Under the pieces are notes generated by a model. It did no database searches. It was not told where the DNA came from and saw only the letters and a list, made by a program, of their open reading frames with translations. Below, piece after piece: positions 52,921 through 60,651 of a DNA stretch of 64,000 bases. The DNA is from Christiangramia aestuarii. Lineage in GTDB: Bacteria; Bacteroidota; Bacteroidia; Flavobacteriales; Flavobacteriaceae. The stretch is taken from NCBI RefSeq assembly GCF_009735585.1, contig NZ_VJVW01000003.1:186001-250000 (forward strand), read 5' to 3'. Within the stretch, counting starts at the first letter, position 1, and every line of letters begins with the position of its first letter. Made by a program: the position numbers and the translations under genes.

Positions 52921-53343
52921 TCAATTTTCGAAGGCTTCAAAACTACCGTCCTTATAAAATATCACGATCTTCTGAATTTCCTTTCCTGGTTTTCCAGCAG
53001 GCATCGCAGGTATGTTTTGCTGCGGAATATTCTGGGAGGGAGGATTTGCTGAATTTGAAACAGCTTGTTTTTTATCTTCAGGTCGCGGAATTTCTTGCTG
53101 CTTTACTTCGTTTGAATTTACAGGAAATTTTCCCTTTCCATTCAACAGCCAGTACAATTCTACCTCGGGAAAATTTTTCACCACCTTCATTACAAAGTCC
53201 AGACTTGGTTTGTTTCGGCCTGATAGAATATGAGAAATAGAGGAGCGCCCAACTTCAATTTTATCGGCGAAAGCAGCGGCTGAAATATCGTAATAATCAA
53301 GGATCTTGTTGAGCCTGCTGGCGAACTTTTCGGTGTTTACCAT
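52921..53343 (-). CDS. XRE-family transcriptional regulator
   Basis: This 140-residue protein has an N-terminal helix-turn-helix of the lambda-repressor type (about residues 8-62: AAFADKIEVGRSSISHILSG, PSLDFVMKVV). A Pro/Gln-rich linker (about 75-118) and a short C-terminal strand-like segment (KIVIFYKDGSFEAFEN) follow. There is no peptidase-type cleavage domain, so it is not a SOS-cleaved phage repressor. The promoter region between it and the divergent M14 peptidase gene carries several copies of a TTTACA-NN-TGTAAA palindrome, the expected kind of site for such a dimeric regulator. Its start codon follows a -7-like box by 3 nt, so the mRNA should be leaderless. Confidence 0.88.
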   Translation of the reverse strand: MVNTEKFASRLNKILDYYDISAAAFADKIEVGRSSISHILSGRNKPSLDFVMKVVKNFPEVELYWLLNGKGKFPVNSNEVKQQEIPRPEDKKQAVSNSANPPSQNIPQQNIPAMPAGKPGKEIQKIVIFYKDGSFEAFEN

Positions 53344-53346
53344 TGT

Positions 53347-53378
53347 GAAATTTATAAAGTTGAATTCCTATTTACAAA
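53347..53378 (-). promoter_or_regulatory. Leaderless promoter of the XRE gene
   Basis: On the minus strand TTTG (53378 to 53375, inside palindrome box A) and TAAATTTC (53354 to 53347) are separated by 20 nt. The -7 box differs from TAnnTTTG only in its last base. It ends 3 nt before the ATG, so no 5' leader is expected. Confidence 0.45.
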
Positions 53379-53622
53379 TGTAAATAATATTTACAAGATT
53401 ACAATATTACATATGTAAACAATTCATTTTAATATAAACCTAAGCTTTATGTTAATATACCTAAAACACTAAAAACCAAATATTTAAAAGTTGTTTAATT
53501 TTGTGTAGGATATATTCCAAGGCCCGTGTTCATTGGCTTATTAAGACTGTTTACAATTGTAATAGGGATTGTCGAAATTTTGTGTTTACATTTGTAAAAT
53601 ATGTAATGTTTAGTTTTGTAAA
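53371..53622. repeat. Array of TTTACA-NN-TGTAAA palindromes, probable operator
   Basis: Four copies are near-perfect: box A at 53371-53384 (TTTACAAATGTAAA), box C at 53406-53419 (ATTACATATGTAAA), box D at 53550-53563 (TTTACAATTGTAAT) and box E at 53585-53598 (TTTACATTTGTAAA). A half-site TTTACA is at 53390-53395, and a degenerate copy at 53609-53622 (TTTAGTTTTGTAAA) overlaps the -7 box of the M14 gene. The 6-bp arms with a 2-bp spacer fit a dimeric HTH regulator, here most simply the adjacent XRE protein. Confidence 0.7.
53591..53618 (+). promoter_or_regulatory. Leaderless promoter of the M14 peptidase gene
   Basis: The -7 box TAGTTTTG (53611-53618) lies 5 nt before the ATG at 53624. TTTG (53591-53594, inside box E) lies 16 nt upstream, somewhat short of the ideal spacing. 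Transcription would start at or within a base or two of the ATG. A further -7-like TAATTTTG is at 53496-53503. Confidence 0.45.
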
Positions 53623-53623
53623 C

Positions 53624-54790
53624 ATGAAGAATATGCAGCTCAAAGAACTCTTCCAGGAAGACTTTTATTCAGCGATTAAAATGCAAGAAGTGACCGGTAG
53701 ATATGTTACCAATAAGGATCTTGAAAAAGTGAAATCTTATTTTGGCGACAAGATCGATTTTCAGGAAATAGGGAGATCGGTAAAGGGGAAATCAGTTTAT
53801 ATGACCAGGGTAGGAAAAGGAAAAATCAAGGTGCTTGCCTGGTCACAAATGCACGGAAATGAAGCTACGACCACCAAGGCAGTTTTTGATCTTTTGAACA
53901 CATTCATTAATGAGTCTGGCAACAAAGTGATCTCATCCATCCTGGATAGCTGCAGTATTTTTATTATTCCGATACTGAATCCTGACGGAGCAGAAGCCTA
54001 TACGCGTATAAATGCGAATTCGGTAGATCTAAACCGGGATCTGCAGCAGCTTAGTCAGCCGGAAAGCAGGATCCTTATGCAGCAGTATCAAGCAATTAAA
54101 CCAGAATTTTGTCTTAACCTGCATGACCAGCGTACCATCTTTAGTGCCGGAAGCAGGCCAGAGCCAGCAACTTTATCCTTTCTAACTCCTTCTAAAGACC
54201 CTGAACGAAGCATTGATGATTCCAGAAGACAAAGCATGTGTCTTATAGCCGGAATGGCAGAGGATCTGCAAAATGAACTGCAGGGTCGTATAGGTAGGTA
54301 TGACGACGCTTTCAATATTAATTGTGCCGGGGATACTTTTCAAAACCTGAACATTCCAACGGTTTTGTTCGAAGCAGGGCATTTCCCGGAAGATTATGAG
54401 CGGGAGGAGACCAGGAAATATGTTTTTAAGGCGCTGTTATCCTGTTTATATCAAATAGCACATCTGCAGCCAGATACTTCAGGAGAAGAGTCGTATTTTG
54501 ATATTCCTGAAAATCAGAAGCTTTTTAATGATGTAATCATTAGGAATGCCAGGATCGGGAACGAGAATTCAGAGATCAGTATTCAGTTCAGGGAAGTGCT
54601 GGGTGAAAAAGGAATTGAATTTCTGCCCATGGTAGAGAAAAGGGAAAAGAGGATTTCTAATTACGGGCATCGTGAAATCGATGCAAAAGGTTTAGAGGTG
54701 TCATTGCCAGATGGGTCTGAAATAAGCGAAAACGTTGTAGTTAATAAAATTGTCATAAATAATAGAGAATTAGAGGTTAAATATCGGTAA
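53624..54790 (+). CDS. M14-family zinc carboxypeptidase
   Basis: This 388-residue metallopeptidase is cytosolic as no signal peptide is visible. Zinc ligands are H77 and E80 (SQMHGNEA) and H167 (NLHDQR). The NxR substrate-carboxylate motif is N137-R138 (DLNRDL). A late FEAGHFPEDYERE holds the likely general-base Glu. The family removes C-terminal residues from peptides; the substrate here is unknown. An ATG at 53624 is chosen over an in-frame extension to 53501: the extension is Cys- and hydrophobic-rich, lies over operator sequences, and the ATG fits a leaderless promoter. An alternative start is 53633. Confidence 0.87.
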   Translation: MKNMQLKELFQEDFYSAIKMQEVTGRYVTNKDLEKVKSYFGDKIDFQEIGRSVKGKSVYMTRVGKGKIKVLAWSQMHGNEATTTKAVFDLLNTFINESGNKVISSILDSCSIFIIPILNPDGAEAYTRINANSVDLNRDLQQLSQPESRILMQQYQAIKPEFCLNLHDQRTIFSAGSRPEPATLSFLTPSKDPERSIDDSRRQSMCLIAGMAEDLQNELQGRIGRYDDAFNINCAGDTFQNLNIPTVLFEAGHFPEDYEREETRKYVFKALLSCLYQIAHLQPDTSGEESYFDIPENQKLFNDVIIRNARIGNENSEISIQFREVLGEKGIEFLPMVEKREKRISNYGHREIDAKGLEVSLPDGSEISENVVVNKIVINNRELEVKYR

Positions 54791-54828
54791 TTGTCAAAAT
54801 ATTTATCAATAATTCAATGATTTTGTAT

Positions 54829-54836
54829 TAATTTTG
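54829..54836 (+). promoter_or_regulatory. -7 element TAATTTTG of the Lrp-type regulator gene
   Basis: TAATTTTG fits TAnnTTTG and lies 28 nt before the ATG at 54865. No TTG at ideal -33 spacing is present. Confidence 0.5.
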
Positions 54837-54864
54837 AGGTTCATTAAAAAAAGAACGTTGAAAA

Positions 54865-55344
54865 ATGGCCAAGTTTAAATTAGACGAAACAGACCACCAG
54901 ATCCTCGACATGCTGATCGAGAATACCAGAACTCCATTTACCGATATTGCTAAGAAATTGTTGATCTCTGCGGGAACCGTTCACGTTAGGGTAAAGAAGA
55001 TGGAAGAAGCCGGTATTATCATTGGTTCTTCTCTAACGCTAGATTATAAGAAACTGGGATATGCATTTATTGCTTATGTAGGTGTGTTCCTTAAGAATAC
55101 CTCTCAAACGAAATTCGTCCTGGAGAGAATTAACGAGATCCCTTTTGTGACCGTAGCTCATGTTACTACAGGCAAATTCAATGTTTTCTGTAAGATACGT
55201 GCCAAGAATACCCAACATGCAAAAGAGATCATCTTCCAGTTAGATGATATCGAAGGAGTTTACAGAACAGAAACCATGATCTCTCTGGAAGAGAGTATTA
55301 ATGATAAAAAGCGATTGATGCATTCTATTTTCAAAGACTTGTAA
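54865..55344 (+). CDS. Lrp/AsnC-family transcriptional regulator
   Basis: This 159-residue regulator has an N-terminal winged HTH (about residues 8-60: DETDHQILDMLIENTRTPFTDIAKK, SAGTVHVRVKKMEEAGII) and a C-terminal RAM ligand-binding domain (about 68-150: AYVGVFLKN, VAHVTTGKFNVFCKIRAKN). It probably forms an octamer and responds to an amino acid. It is monocistronic, with a terminator at 55367. It precedes ppc but is not cotranscribed with it; a target gene cannot be read from sequence. Confidence 0.93.
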   Translation: MAKFKLDETDHQILDMLIENTRTPFTDIAKKLLISAGTVHVRVKKMEEAGIIIGSSLTLDYKKLGYAFIAYVGVFLKNTSQTKFVLERINEIPFVTVAHVTTGKFNVFCKIRAKNTQHAKEIIFQLDDIEGVYRTETMISLEESINDKKRLMHSIFKDL

Positions 55345-55366
55345 CAATCCTAAACTTATATTAAAG

Positions 55367-55400
55367 ACCCTTTAAGCTTCTATGTTTAAAGGGTTTTTTT
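55367..55400 (+). terminator. Intrinsic terminator of the Lrp-type gene
   Basis: ACCCTTTAA (55367-55375) pairs with TTAAAGGGT (55386-55394) and is followed by a run of seven T. It separates the regulator gene from ppc. Confidence 0.85.
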
Positions 55401-55437
55401 ATAAATTTAAATCAATTGACCATCCTAAAACATAATT

Positions 55438-58011
55438 ATGCACAGAGAACCAAGATTAGATAGATTTAATGATAATGTGCTCGCTAAGTATGAGGTTTAT
55501 AACAGTATTTTTTTAACCCTACCTTACGACGAGATCAGAAAAACTGGTGCGCTCTTACCATTATTTCAGGAAATTTGTGAAAAAGGCTTTTCAGAGAATA
55601 AAAACCCCTCTGAGATCGTAGACCGATTTTTCGAGAAATATGGTGAAAACCCTTCCGAACAGGATAAGATAGATCTACTTTTCAGATTCATTCAATATAT
55701 AGAAAGACAGGTAGTACTTTTTGATGCCATAGAAGATGCTTCTTTTTCCATCGTTAATAATATGGACGGTAGGGGAACGCTTAGAAGCGTAAAAGAAGAG
55801 GCTGAGGCCAAGCAAAAAGTACAGGAGCTGCAGGATTACCTGAAAAGGTTCAAGGTAAGACCAACCCTTACGGCACATCCAACGCAATTTTATCCGGGAA
55901 CGGTGCTTGGGATCATTACAGACCTGGATAATGCCATCAGGCAGAACGACCTTGTAAAGATCAAGCAATTACTGGCCCAACTGGGAAAAACACCTTTCTT
56001 TAAAAAAGAAAAGCCGACTCCTTATGACGAGGCGGTAAACCTTATCTGGTACTTTGAGAATGTTTTTTATCAAAGCGCCAGTAAGATCCACAATTATATA
56101 CAGCAGAATATCTTCGATGGAGAAGACGTGGGTAACCAGGTGATCAATCTTGGTTTCTGGCCTGGAGGTGACCGTGACGGAAACCCATTCGTGACCACCG
56201 ATATAACTCTGAGAGTAGCCAAAAGGTTAAGAAGAACGGTGCTGCTAAATTATTACAGGGATATAAGGGAATTGAAGCGCAGACTTACCTTCAGGGGAGT
56301 TCATGAGCTTATGGCCGAGATCGAAAAAGGTCTTTATGATTCCGCAATTTCGCGTTCAGGGAATATTAAACTTCCACTTGAAGATTTTAAGCATAAACTA
56401 AATAATATCAAGCAGATACTTAATGAAAAACACCAGTCTCTGTTTGTGGACGAAGTGAACGATATGATCAATAAAGTTGATCTTTTTGGTTACCACTTCG
56501 CGACGCTGGATATAAGACAGGATTCAAGTATCCATGAGGAAGTACTGGATGAGATCATTAAAAAGACCGATCTGCTCCCGGATGATTTCCGCGACCTCGA
56601 TGAAGATAAACAGGTAGAACTGTTAACTAATGTTCAGGCTAAAATGAATCCTGAAGAACTTTCAGAAGAGGGTATGGGCAGGGCCACGATTTCGTCGATC
56701 TATGCCATGCAGGAGATCCAGGAAAAGAGCGGTGAACCAGGAGCAAACAGATATATAATAAGTAACTGCGGAAGTGTTCAGGGTGTTTTACAGCCTTTTG
56801 CCTTTATTCGTATGACCGGGTGGGAGAAACCAAGCGTAGATGTGGTTCCGTTATTCGAGACCGTACCAGACCTTCAGGATGCCCATAATGTAATGGAAAA
56901 GCTTTATACGAATCCAGTATACAAGGAGCACCTTGAACGACGAGGAAATAAGCAAACGATCATGCTGGGATTCAGCGATGGTACCAAAGATGGTGGCTAT
57001 CTAATGGCTAACTGGAGTATTTTCAAGGCTAAGGAGGCCCTAAGTAAGATCTCCCGTGAATACGGAATTAAAGTGGTCTTTTTTGACGGGCGTGGTGGAC
57101 CACCTGCTCGTGGAGGTGGTAAAACCCATCAATTCTATGCTTCCTTAGGACCAACCATAGAAAATGAGGAGATACAATTAACCGTACAGGGACAGACCAT
57201 AAGTTCTAATTTCGGAACCAAGGAATCCTGTACCTATAACCTTGAACAGCTGTTGAGTTCAGGAGTTTCTAATGAAATCTTCAGCAAAGGTAAGAACGAG
57301 CTGAAAGATGAGGATAGAAAGACCATGACCGAGCTTGCTGAGATAAGTTATAAGACCTATACCGATTTCAAGAAACATCCAAGGTTCATTCCTTACCTCG
57401 AGAAAATGAGTACGCTCAAGTATTACGCCAAAACCAATATAGGAAGCCGACCTTCCAAGCGTAATAAATCGGCCGAACTAAACCTTTCCGACCTTCGTGC
57501 CATTCCTTTCGTAGGTAGCTGGAGCCAGCTAAAACAGAATGTTCCAGGATTTTTCGGAGTCGGAACGGCCATGGAAAAATTCGAGAAAGACGGCAATTTT
57601 GAAAGGGTGAAACAGTTGTATGATAATTCTGAGTTTTTCAGGACCTTACTGGAAAATAGTATGATGAGCCTTACCAAATCATTCTTTCCTTTAACTGCCT
57701 ATATGAAAAACGACGAGGAGTTTGGAGAATTCTGGCAGCTTATTCACGAGGAATTTGAACGTACCAAGACTATGCTGCTTAAGGTGACCGGTTATAATAA
57801 ATTAATGCAGAACCAACCTGCAGGACGAGCTTCTATTGAAGCCAGGGAGCGTATTGTGCTTCCGCTGCTTACCATCCAGCAACATGCACTGCGTAAAATC
57901 CAGCAGCTGAACCGTGAAGGTGCCGGGGTAGAGGATCAGCTTGAGATTTATGAAAAGATAGTGACCAGATCTCTTTACGGAAATATTAATGCAAGTAGAA
58001 ATTCAGCATAA
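55438..58011 (+). CDS. ppc: Phosphoenolpyruvate carboxylase, divergent Bacteroidota type
   Basis: This 857-residue enzyme would carboxylate PEP to oxaloacetate, replenishing the TCA cycle. The catalytic His is H147 in TAHPTQ (TAHPTE in E. coli). The PGGDRDGNP block is intact. Two hallmark sites differ from the canonical enzyme: FHGRGG reads FDGRGGPPARGGG with D550, and the normally invariant C-terminal QNTG reads NASRNSA. It is therefore a divergent PEPC. It is followed without a gap by a DinB-like gene (the stop and ATG abut), so the two form an operon with the BrkB-type gene. Confidence 0.9.
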   Translation: MHREPRLDRFNDNVLAKYEVYNSIFLTLPYDEIRKTGALLPLFQEICEKGFSENKNPSEIVDRFFEKYGENPSEQDKIDLLFRFIQYIERQVVLFDAIEDASFSIVNNMDGRGTLRSVKEEAEAKQKVQELQDYLKRFKVRPTLTAHPTQFYPGTVLGIITDLDNAIRQNDLVKIKQLLAQLGKTPFFKKEKPTPYDEAVNLIWYFENVFYQSASKIHNYIQQNIFDGEDVGNQVINLGFWPGGDRDGNPFVTTDITLRVAKRLRRTVLLNYYRDIRELKRRLTFRGVHELMAEIEKGLYDSAISRSGNIKLPLEDFKHKLNNIKQILNEKHQSLFVDEVNDMINKVDLFGYHFATLDIRQDSSIHEEVLDEIIKKTDLLPDDFRDLDEDKQVELLTNVQAKMNPEELSEEGMGRATISSIYAMQEIQEKSGEPGANRYIISNCGSVQGVLQPFAFIRMTGWEKPSVDVVPLFETVPDLQDAHNVMEKLYTNPVYKEHLERRGNKQTIMLGFSDGTKDGGYLMANWSIFKAKEALSKISREYGIKVVFFDGRGGPPARGGGKTHQFYASLGPTIENEEIQLTVQGQTISSNFGTKESCTYNLEQLLSSGVSNEIFSKGKNELKDEDRKTMTELAEISYKTYTDFKKHPRFIPYLEKMSTLKYYAKTNIGSRPSKRNKSAELNLSDLRAIPFVGSWSQLKQNVPGFFGVGTAMEKFEKDGNFERVKQLYDNSEFFRTLLENSMMSLTKSFFPLTAYMKNDEEFGEFWQLIHEEFERTKTMLLKVTGYNKLMQNQPAGRASIEARERIVLPLLTIQQHALRKIQQLNREGAGVEDQLEIYEKIVTRSLYGNINASRNSA

Positions 58012-58530
58012 ATGAAGAAATCTGATTTAAGAAAAGGTGAGTTCGGTGAATTCTATGCCGGTTATATAGACCAGATAGAGGATGATGCCGAACTCATCCA
58101 AACCATGGAGCAGAACACCTCCGAATTTGTCGAATTTTTAAATAGCATTCCTTCAGAAAAGTGGAATCACAGGTATCAACCGGATAAATGGAGTATCCTG
58201 GAAATGGTACAGCATATTATCGATACCGAGCGCATATTTCAATACAGGGCACTATGCTTCGCCAGGAATGAACAGAAACCGCTGCCCGGTTTTGATCATG
58301 ATCTTTATGTGCTTAATTCCGGTTCAGAAAACCGAACTGGTGCAGGCTTGATCGAGGAATTCGAATGCGTGCGAAAGTCGGGTATCTTTCTTTTTAAAAG
58401 CTTTACCGAGGATATGCTGAAAATAAAAGGCAACATGAATGATGTGAACACTTCTCCGAGAGCCATCGGCTATATTATGGTGGGACATGCCAAACATCAT
58501 CAGAATATTCTAAAGAGCAGATATCTTTAA
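58012..58530 (+). CDS. DinB-like four-helix protein
   Basis: This 172-residue protein fits the DinB/YfiT-like metal-dependent family: the helix with WSILEMVQHIIDTERIFQ and the C-terminal GYIMVGHAKHHQNILKSRYL give the expected three His metal ligands. The family includes thiol transferases using bacillithiol or mycothiol; the activity here is unknown. It abuts ppc upstream and overlaps the BrkB-type gene start by 1 bp. Confidence 0.83.
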   Translation: MKKSDLRKGEFGEFYAGYIDQIEDDAELIQTMEQNTSEFVEFLNSIPSEKWNHRYQPDKWSILEMVQHIIDTERIFQYRALCFARNEQKPLPGFDHDLYVLNSGSENRTGAGLIEEFECVRKSGIFLFKSFTEDMLKIKGNMNDVNTSPRAIGYIMVGHAKHHQNILKSRYL

Positions 58531-59540
58531 TGTGGGATCGCATTAAAATATTCCTGAAACTTTTAAAAAAATCCTATTTAAGCTGGGAAAAGAATGGCGC
58601 CTATGCCAAAAGCGCGACCATAGCGTATTATGCTTTATTTTCATTACCCTCTTTGCTGATCATTGTGGTTAGCATTGCAGGGTATTTTTATGGCCGTAAA
58701 GCAGTGCAGGGAAAGCTCACCACCCAGATCGAGGAATTCATTGGAAAAGACACCGCTCAAGCAGTAGAGAAGATGATCGAGAATGCTGCGCTTACACAGG
58801 ATTCTACCTGGGCGGTAATATTCGGATTGGCTCTACTGATCTTTGGTGCCACCGGAGTTTTCTTCCAGTTAAAGATAGCTATGAACAACATCTGGAGCGT
58901 GGCGGCTAAAAAGACCAATTTTCTTAGGCTGGTCCTGGACAGGGTGATCTCCCTGGGGATGGTGCTTGTACTTGGACTTTTGCTGCTAATAGCCATGGTC
59001 ATTTCTACCATAATGAATTCAATTTCCCATAAGGTGGAAGACTTTTTCCCGAATATCACCAAATTCATGATAGACCTGGCAAATTTCGCTCTTTCATTCC
59101 TGATCATAACCACCCTTTTCGCGGCGATCTTTAAATTACTTCCAGATATAAAGATCAGGCTAAAGACAACTTATGTTGGGGCGGCCCTAACCACTATACT
59201 CTTCCTAATCGGGGAATATGTGATCAGTTTTTACTTTGGACAGAGTTCCCCGGGGTCTGTCTACGGTGGAGCATCTTCGGTAGTTCTCATCTTGCTTTGG
59301 GTGTATTTCACCTGTCTTATCTTATTCTTTGGTGCAGAATTTACCGTTCAGTATGCCCTGTTCAATAAGGAAAAGGTGGTACCAAATAGGTTTGGCGAAC
59401 CGGCGATCTACCAGGAAATGGAAAAGCTGGAAAAGCGTAAAATGGAACTTAAGGATGAGAAGAAAGTCCTGGATAAACTTAAATCTCACCTGGATATGGA
59501 TGAAAAAGCCAAAAACGATAACAATAATTCACAAACTTAA
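58530..59540 (+). CDS. YihY/BrkB family membrane protein
   Basis: This 336-residue inner-membrane protein has six predicted TM helices (about residues 30-55, 85-120, 130-160, 175-200, 210-235, 245-270). It has the family segments AYYALFSLPSLLI, FGATGVFFQLKIAMN and GASSVVLILLWVYFTCLILFFGAEF. The C-terminal 60 residues are charged and helical. The earlier ribonuclease BN label for this family is known to be wrong, and the transport role is unproven. It is the last gene of the ppc operon. Confidence 0.88.
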   Translation: MWDRIKIFLKLLKKSYLSWEKNGAYAKSATIAYYALFSLPSLLIIVVSIAGYFYGRKAVQGKLTTQIEEFIGKDTAQAVEKMIENAALTQDSTWAVIFGLALLIFGATGVFFQLKIAMNNIWSVAAKKTNFLRLVLDRVISLGMVLVLGLLLLIAMVISTIMNSISHKVEDFFPNITKFMIDLANFALSFLIITTLFAAIFKLLPDIKIRLKTTYVGAALTTILFLIGEYVISFYFGQSSPGSVYGGASSVVLILLWVYFTCLILFFGAEFTVQYALFNKEKVVPNRFGEPAIYQEMEKLEKRKMELKDEKKVLDKLKSHLDMDEKAKNDNNNSQT

Positions 59541-59548
59541 TAAAGCTT

Positions 59549-59556
59549 TAACTTTG
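59549..59556 (+). promoter_or_regulatory. -7 element TAACTTTG of the PfpI-like gene
   Basis: TAACTTTG matches TAnnTTTG, 86 nt before the ATG at 59642. It suggests a leader of about 80 nt with no obvious structured element. Confidence 0.4.
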
Positions 59557-59641
59557 CCGTATCGCCTTTTAATAGGGCCTTAATAGAGTTTTTTGCTTCT
59601 GCTTCTTAAATTTGATCGAATCAAAAAATTAAAACTTTATT

Positions 59642-60190
59642 ATGGAAAAGAGAATTGCAATTTTGGCTACTCATGGATTTGAAGAAAGCGAGCTGGCCTC
59701 TCCAAAAGAAGCAATGGAGAAAGAAGGATTTAAAGTGGAAGTAGTAAGCCTTGAAAAAGGAAAGATCAAATCCTGGGACAAGGATAATTGGGGTAAGGAA
59801 TATGATGTAGATAAGGTGCTAAGTGAAGTATCAGCGAAAGATTACAATGCCCTGGTATTGCCCGGAGGTGTAATTAACCCCGACCAGTTGAGAAGAAATG
59901 ACTCCGTACTTCAGTTTGTTCGCGACTTCTTTAAGCAAAGTAAACCAGTTGCAGCTATCTGTCATGCTCCTTGGACGCTGATCAGTGCAGAAGTAGTTGA
60001 AGGTCGTACCATGACCTCTTTTAACTCAATTAGAAAAGACCTTGAAAATGCAGGAGCACTTTGGGTAGATAAAGAAGTAGTGGTTGATGAAGCGCTTGTA
60101 ACCAGTAGAAATCCTGATGATCTACCGGCTTTTAATGCAAAAGTGATAGAAGAGATCAAAGAAGGTAAACATGATCTACAACATGCCTAG
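59642..60190 (+). CDS. DJ-1/PfpI family protein
   Basis: This 182-residue class I glutamine amidotransferase-like protein has nucleophile C107 in AAICHAPW with H108 adjacent, and E14/E15 in the FEESEL segment, which together form the PfpI/YhbO-type site. Related proteins are peptidases, glyoxalases or deglycases, and assignments within the family are disputed. It is closed by a terminator at 60214. Confidence 0.9.
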   Translation: MEKRIAILATHGFEESELASPKEAMEKEGFKVEVVSLEKGKIKSWDKDNWGKEYDVDKVLSEVSAKDYNALVLPGGVINPDQLRRNDSVLQFVRDFFKQSKPVAAICHAPWTLISAEVVEGRTMTSFNSIRKDLENAGALWVDKEVVVDEALVTSRNPDDLPAFNAKVIEEIKEGKHDLQHA

Positions 60191-60213
60191 AGGTAAATAA
60201 ATTTATATGAAAC

Positions 60214-60244
60214 AAAAAAGGAACGCTGCAGCGTTCCTTTTTTT
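60214..60244. terminator. Bidirectional intrinsic terminator
   Basis: AAAAAAGGAACGC (60214-60226), TGCA, and GCGTTCC followed by seven T residues. It serves the PfpI gene and, on the other strand, the acidic protein gene ending at 60261. Confidence 0.92.
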
Positions 60245-60260
60245 ATGTTGAGATTAGCTT

Positions 60261-60560
60261 TTAATCCTCGTCTTCTTCTGAATCTTCCTGCTTTTCCGGA
60301 ATATCCACGATAGGATCGTTGTATTCTGAATCCTCATAATCATCCTCGTCAAAATTCGCCATGGTATTTTCCAGACGGGTACTAACTTTTACCAGGTATA
60401 CGGTGTCTTCTGTACGAACTTCTACTGCATCTACGGTTTCGTTCTTCGCGTTCTTAAAAGAGATGACCTGGTCATCATCATATCCGTCAGGATACTTGTC
60501 TACCAGCAAACCTAAAATTTCAGGAGTAAGCTTTTTATAATCTACGATGATTCTTTTCAT
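60261..60560 (-). CDS. Small acidic protein, unknown function
   Basis: This 99-residue protein has a short alpha/beta core (residues 1-65: IIVDYKKLTPEILGLLVDKYPDGYDDDQVISF) and a highly acidic tail (about 68-99, mainly Asp and Glu). I recall relatives labelled DNA primase, without any primase motif. The YPDGYDD segment is the likely conserved part. The acidic tail suggests DNA mimicry or a protein-binding role, but this is only a guess. Confidence 0.7.
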   Translation of the reverse strand: MKRIIVDYKKLTPEILGLLVDKYPDGYDDDQVISFKNAKNETVDAVEVRTEDTVYLVKVSTRLENTMANFDEDDYEDSEYNDPIVDIPEKQEDSEEDED

Positions 60561-60651
60561 AGTGTGAAAGGTTTATGCAAGTATAATTAAAAAAATAAAT
60601 TGCAAGCAAAACATAACTCCTAATTCTTTTATTTTTTTAATGCACTAAAAT

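Noticed and set aside
53371-53622. Phage immunity region (C1-like repressor with operators)
   Set aside because: The palindromes and XRE gene fit the pattern, but no phage structural, integrase or replication genes lie nearby, the XRE protein lacks a peptidase domain, and the flanks are housekeeping genes.
53501-53623. Upstream extension of the M14 peptidase
   Set aside because: The added residues are not peptidase-like and the DNA carries operator palindromes and a promoter.
60261-60560. DNA primase
   Set aside because: I recall relatives with that label, but the 99-residue protein has no zinc ribbon, TOPRIM or other primase motif.
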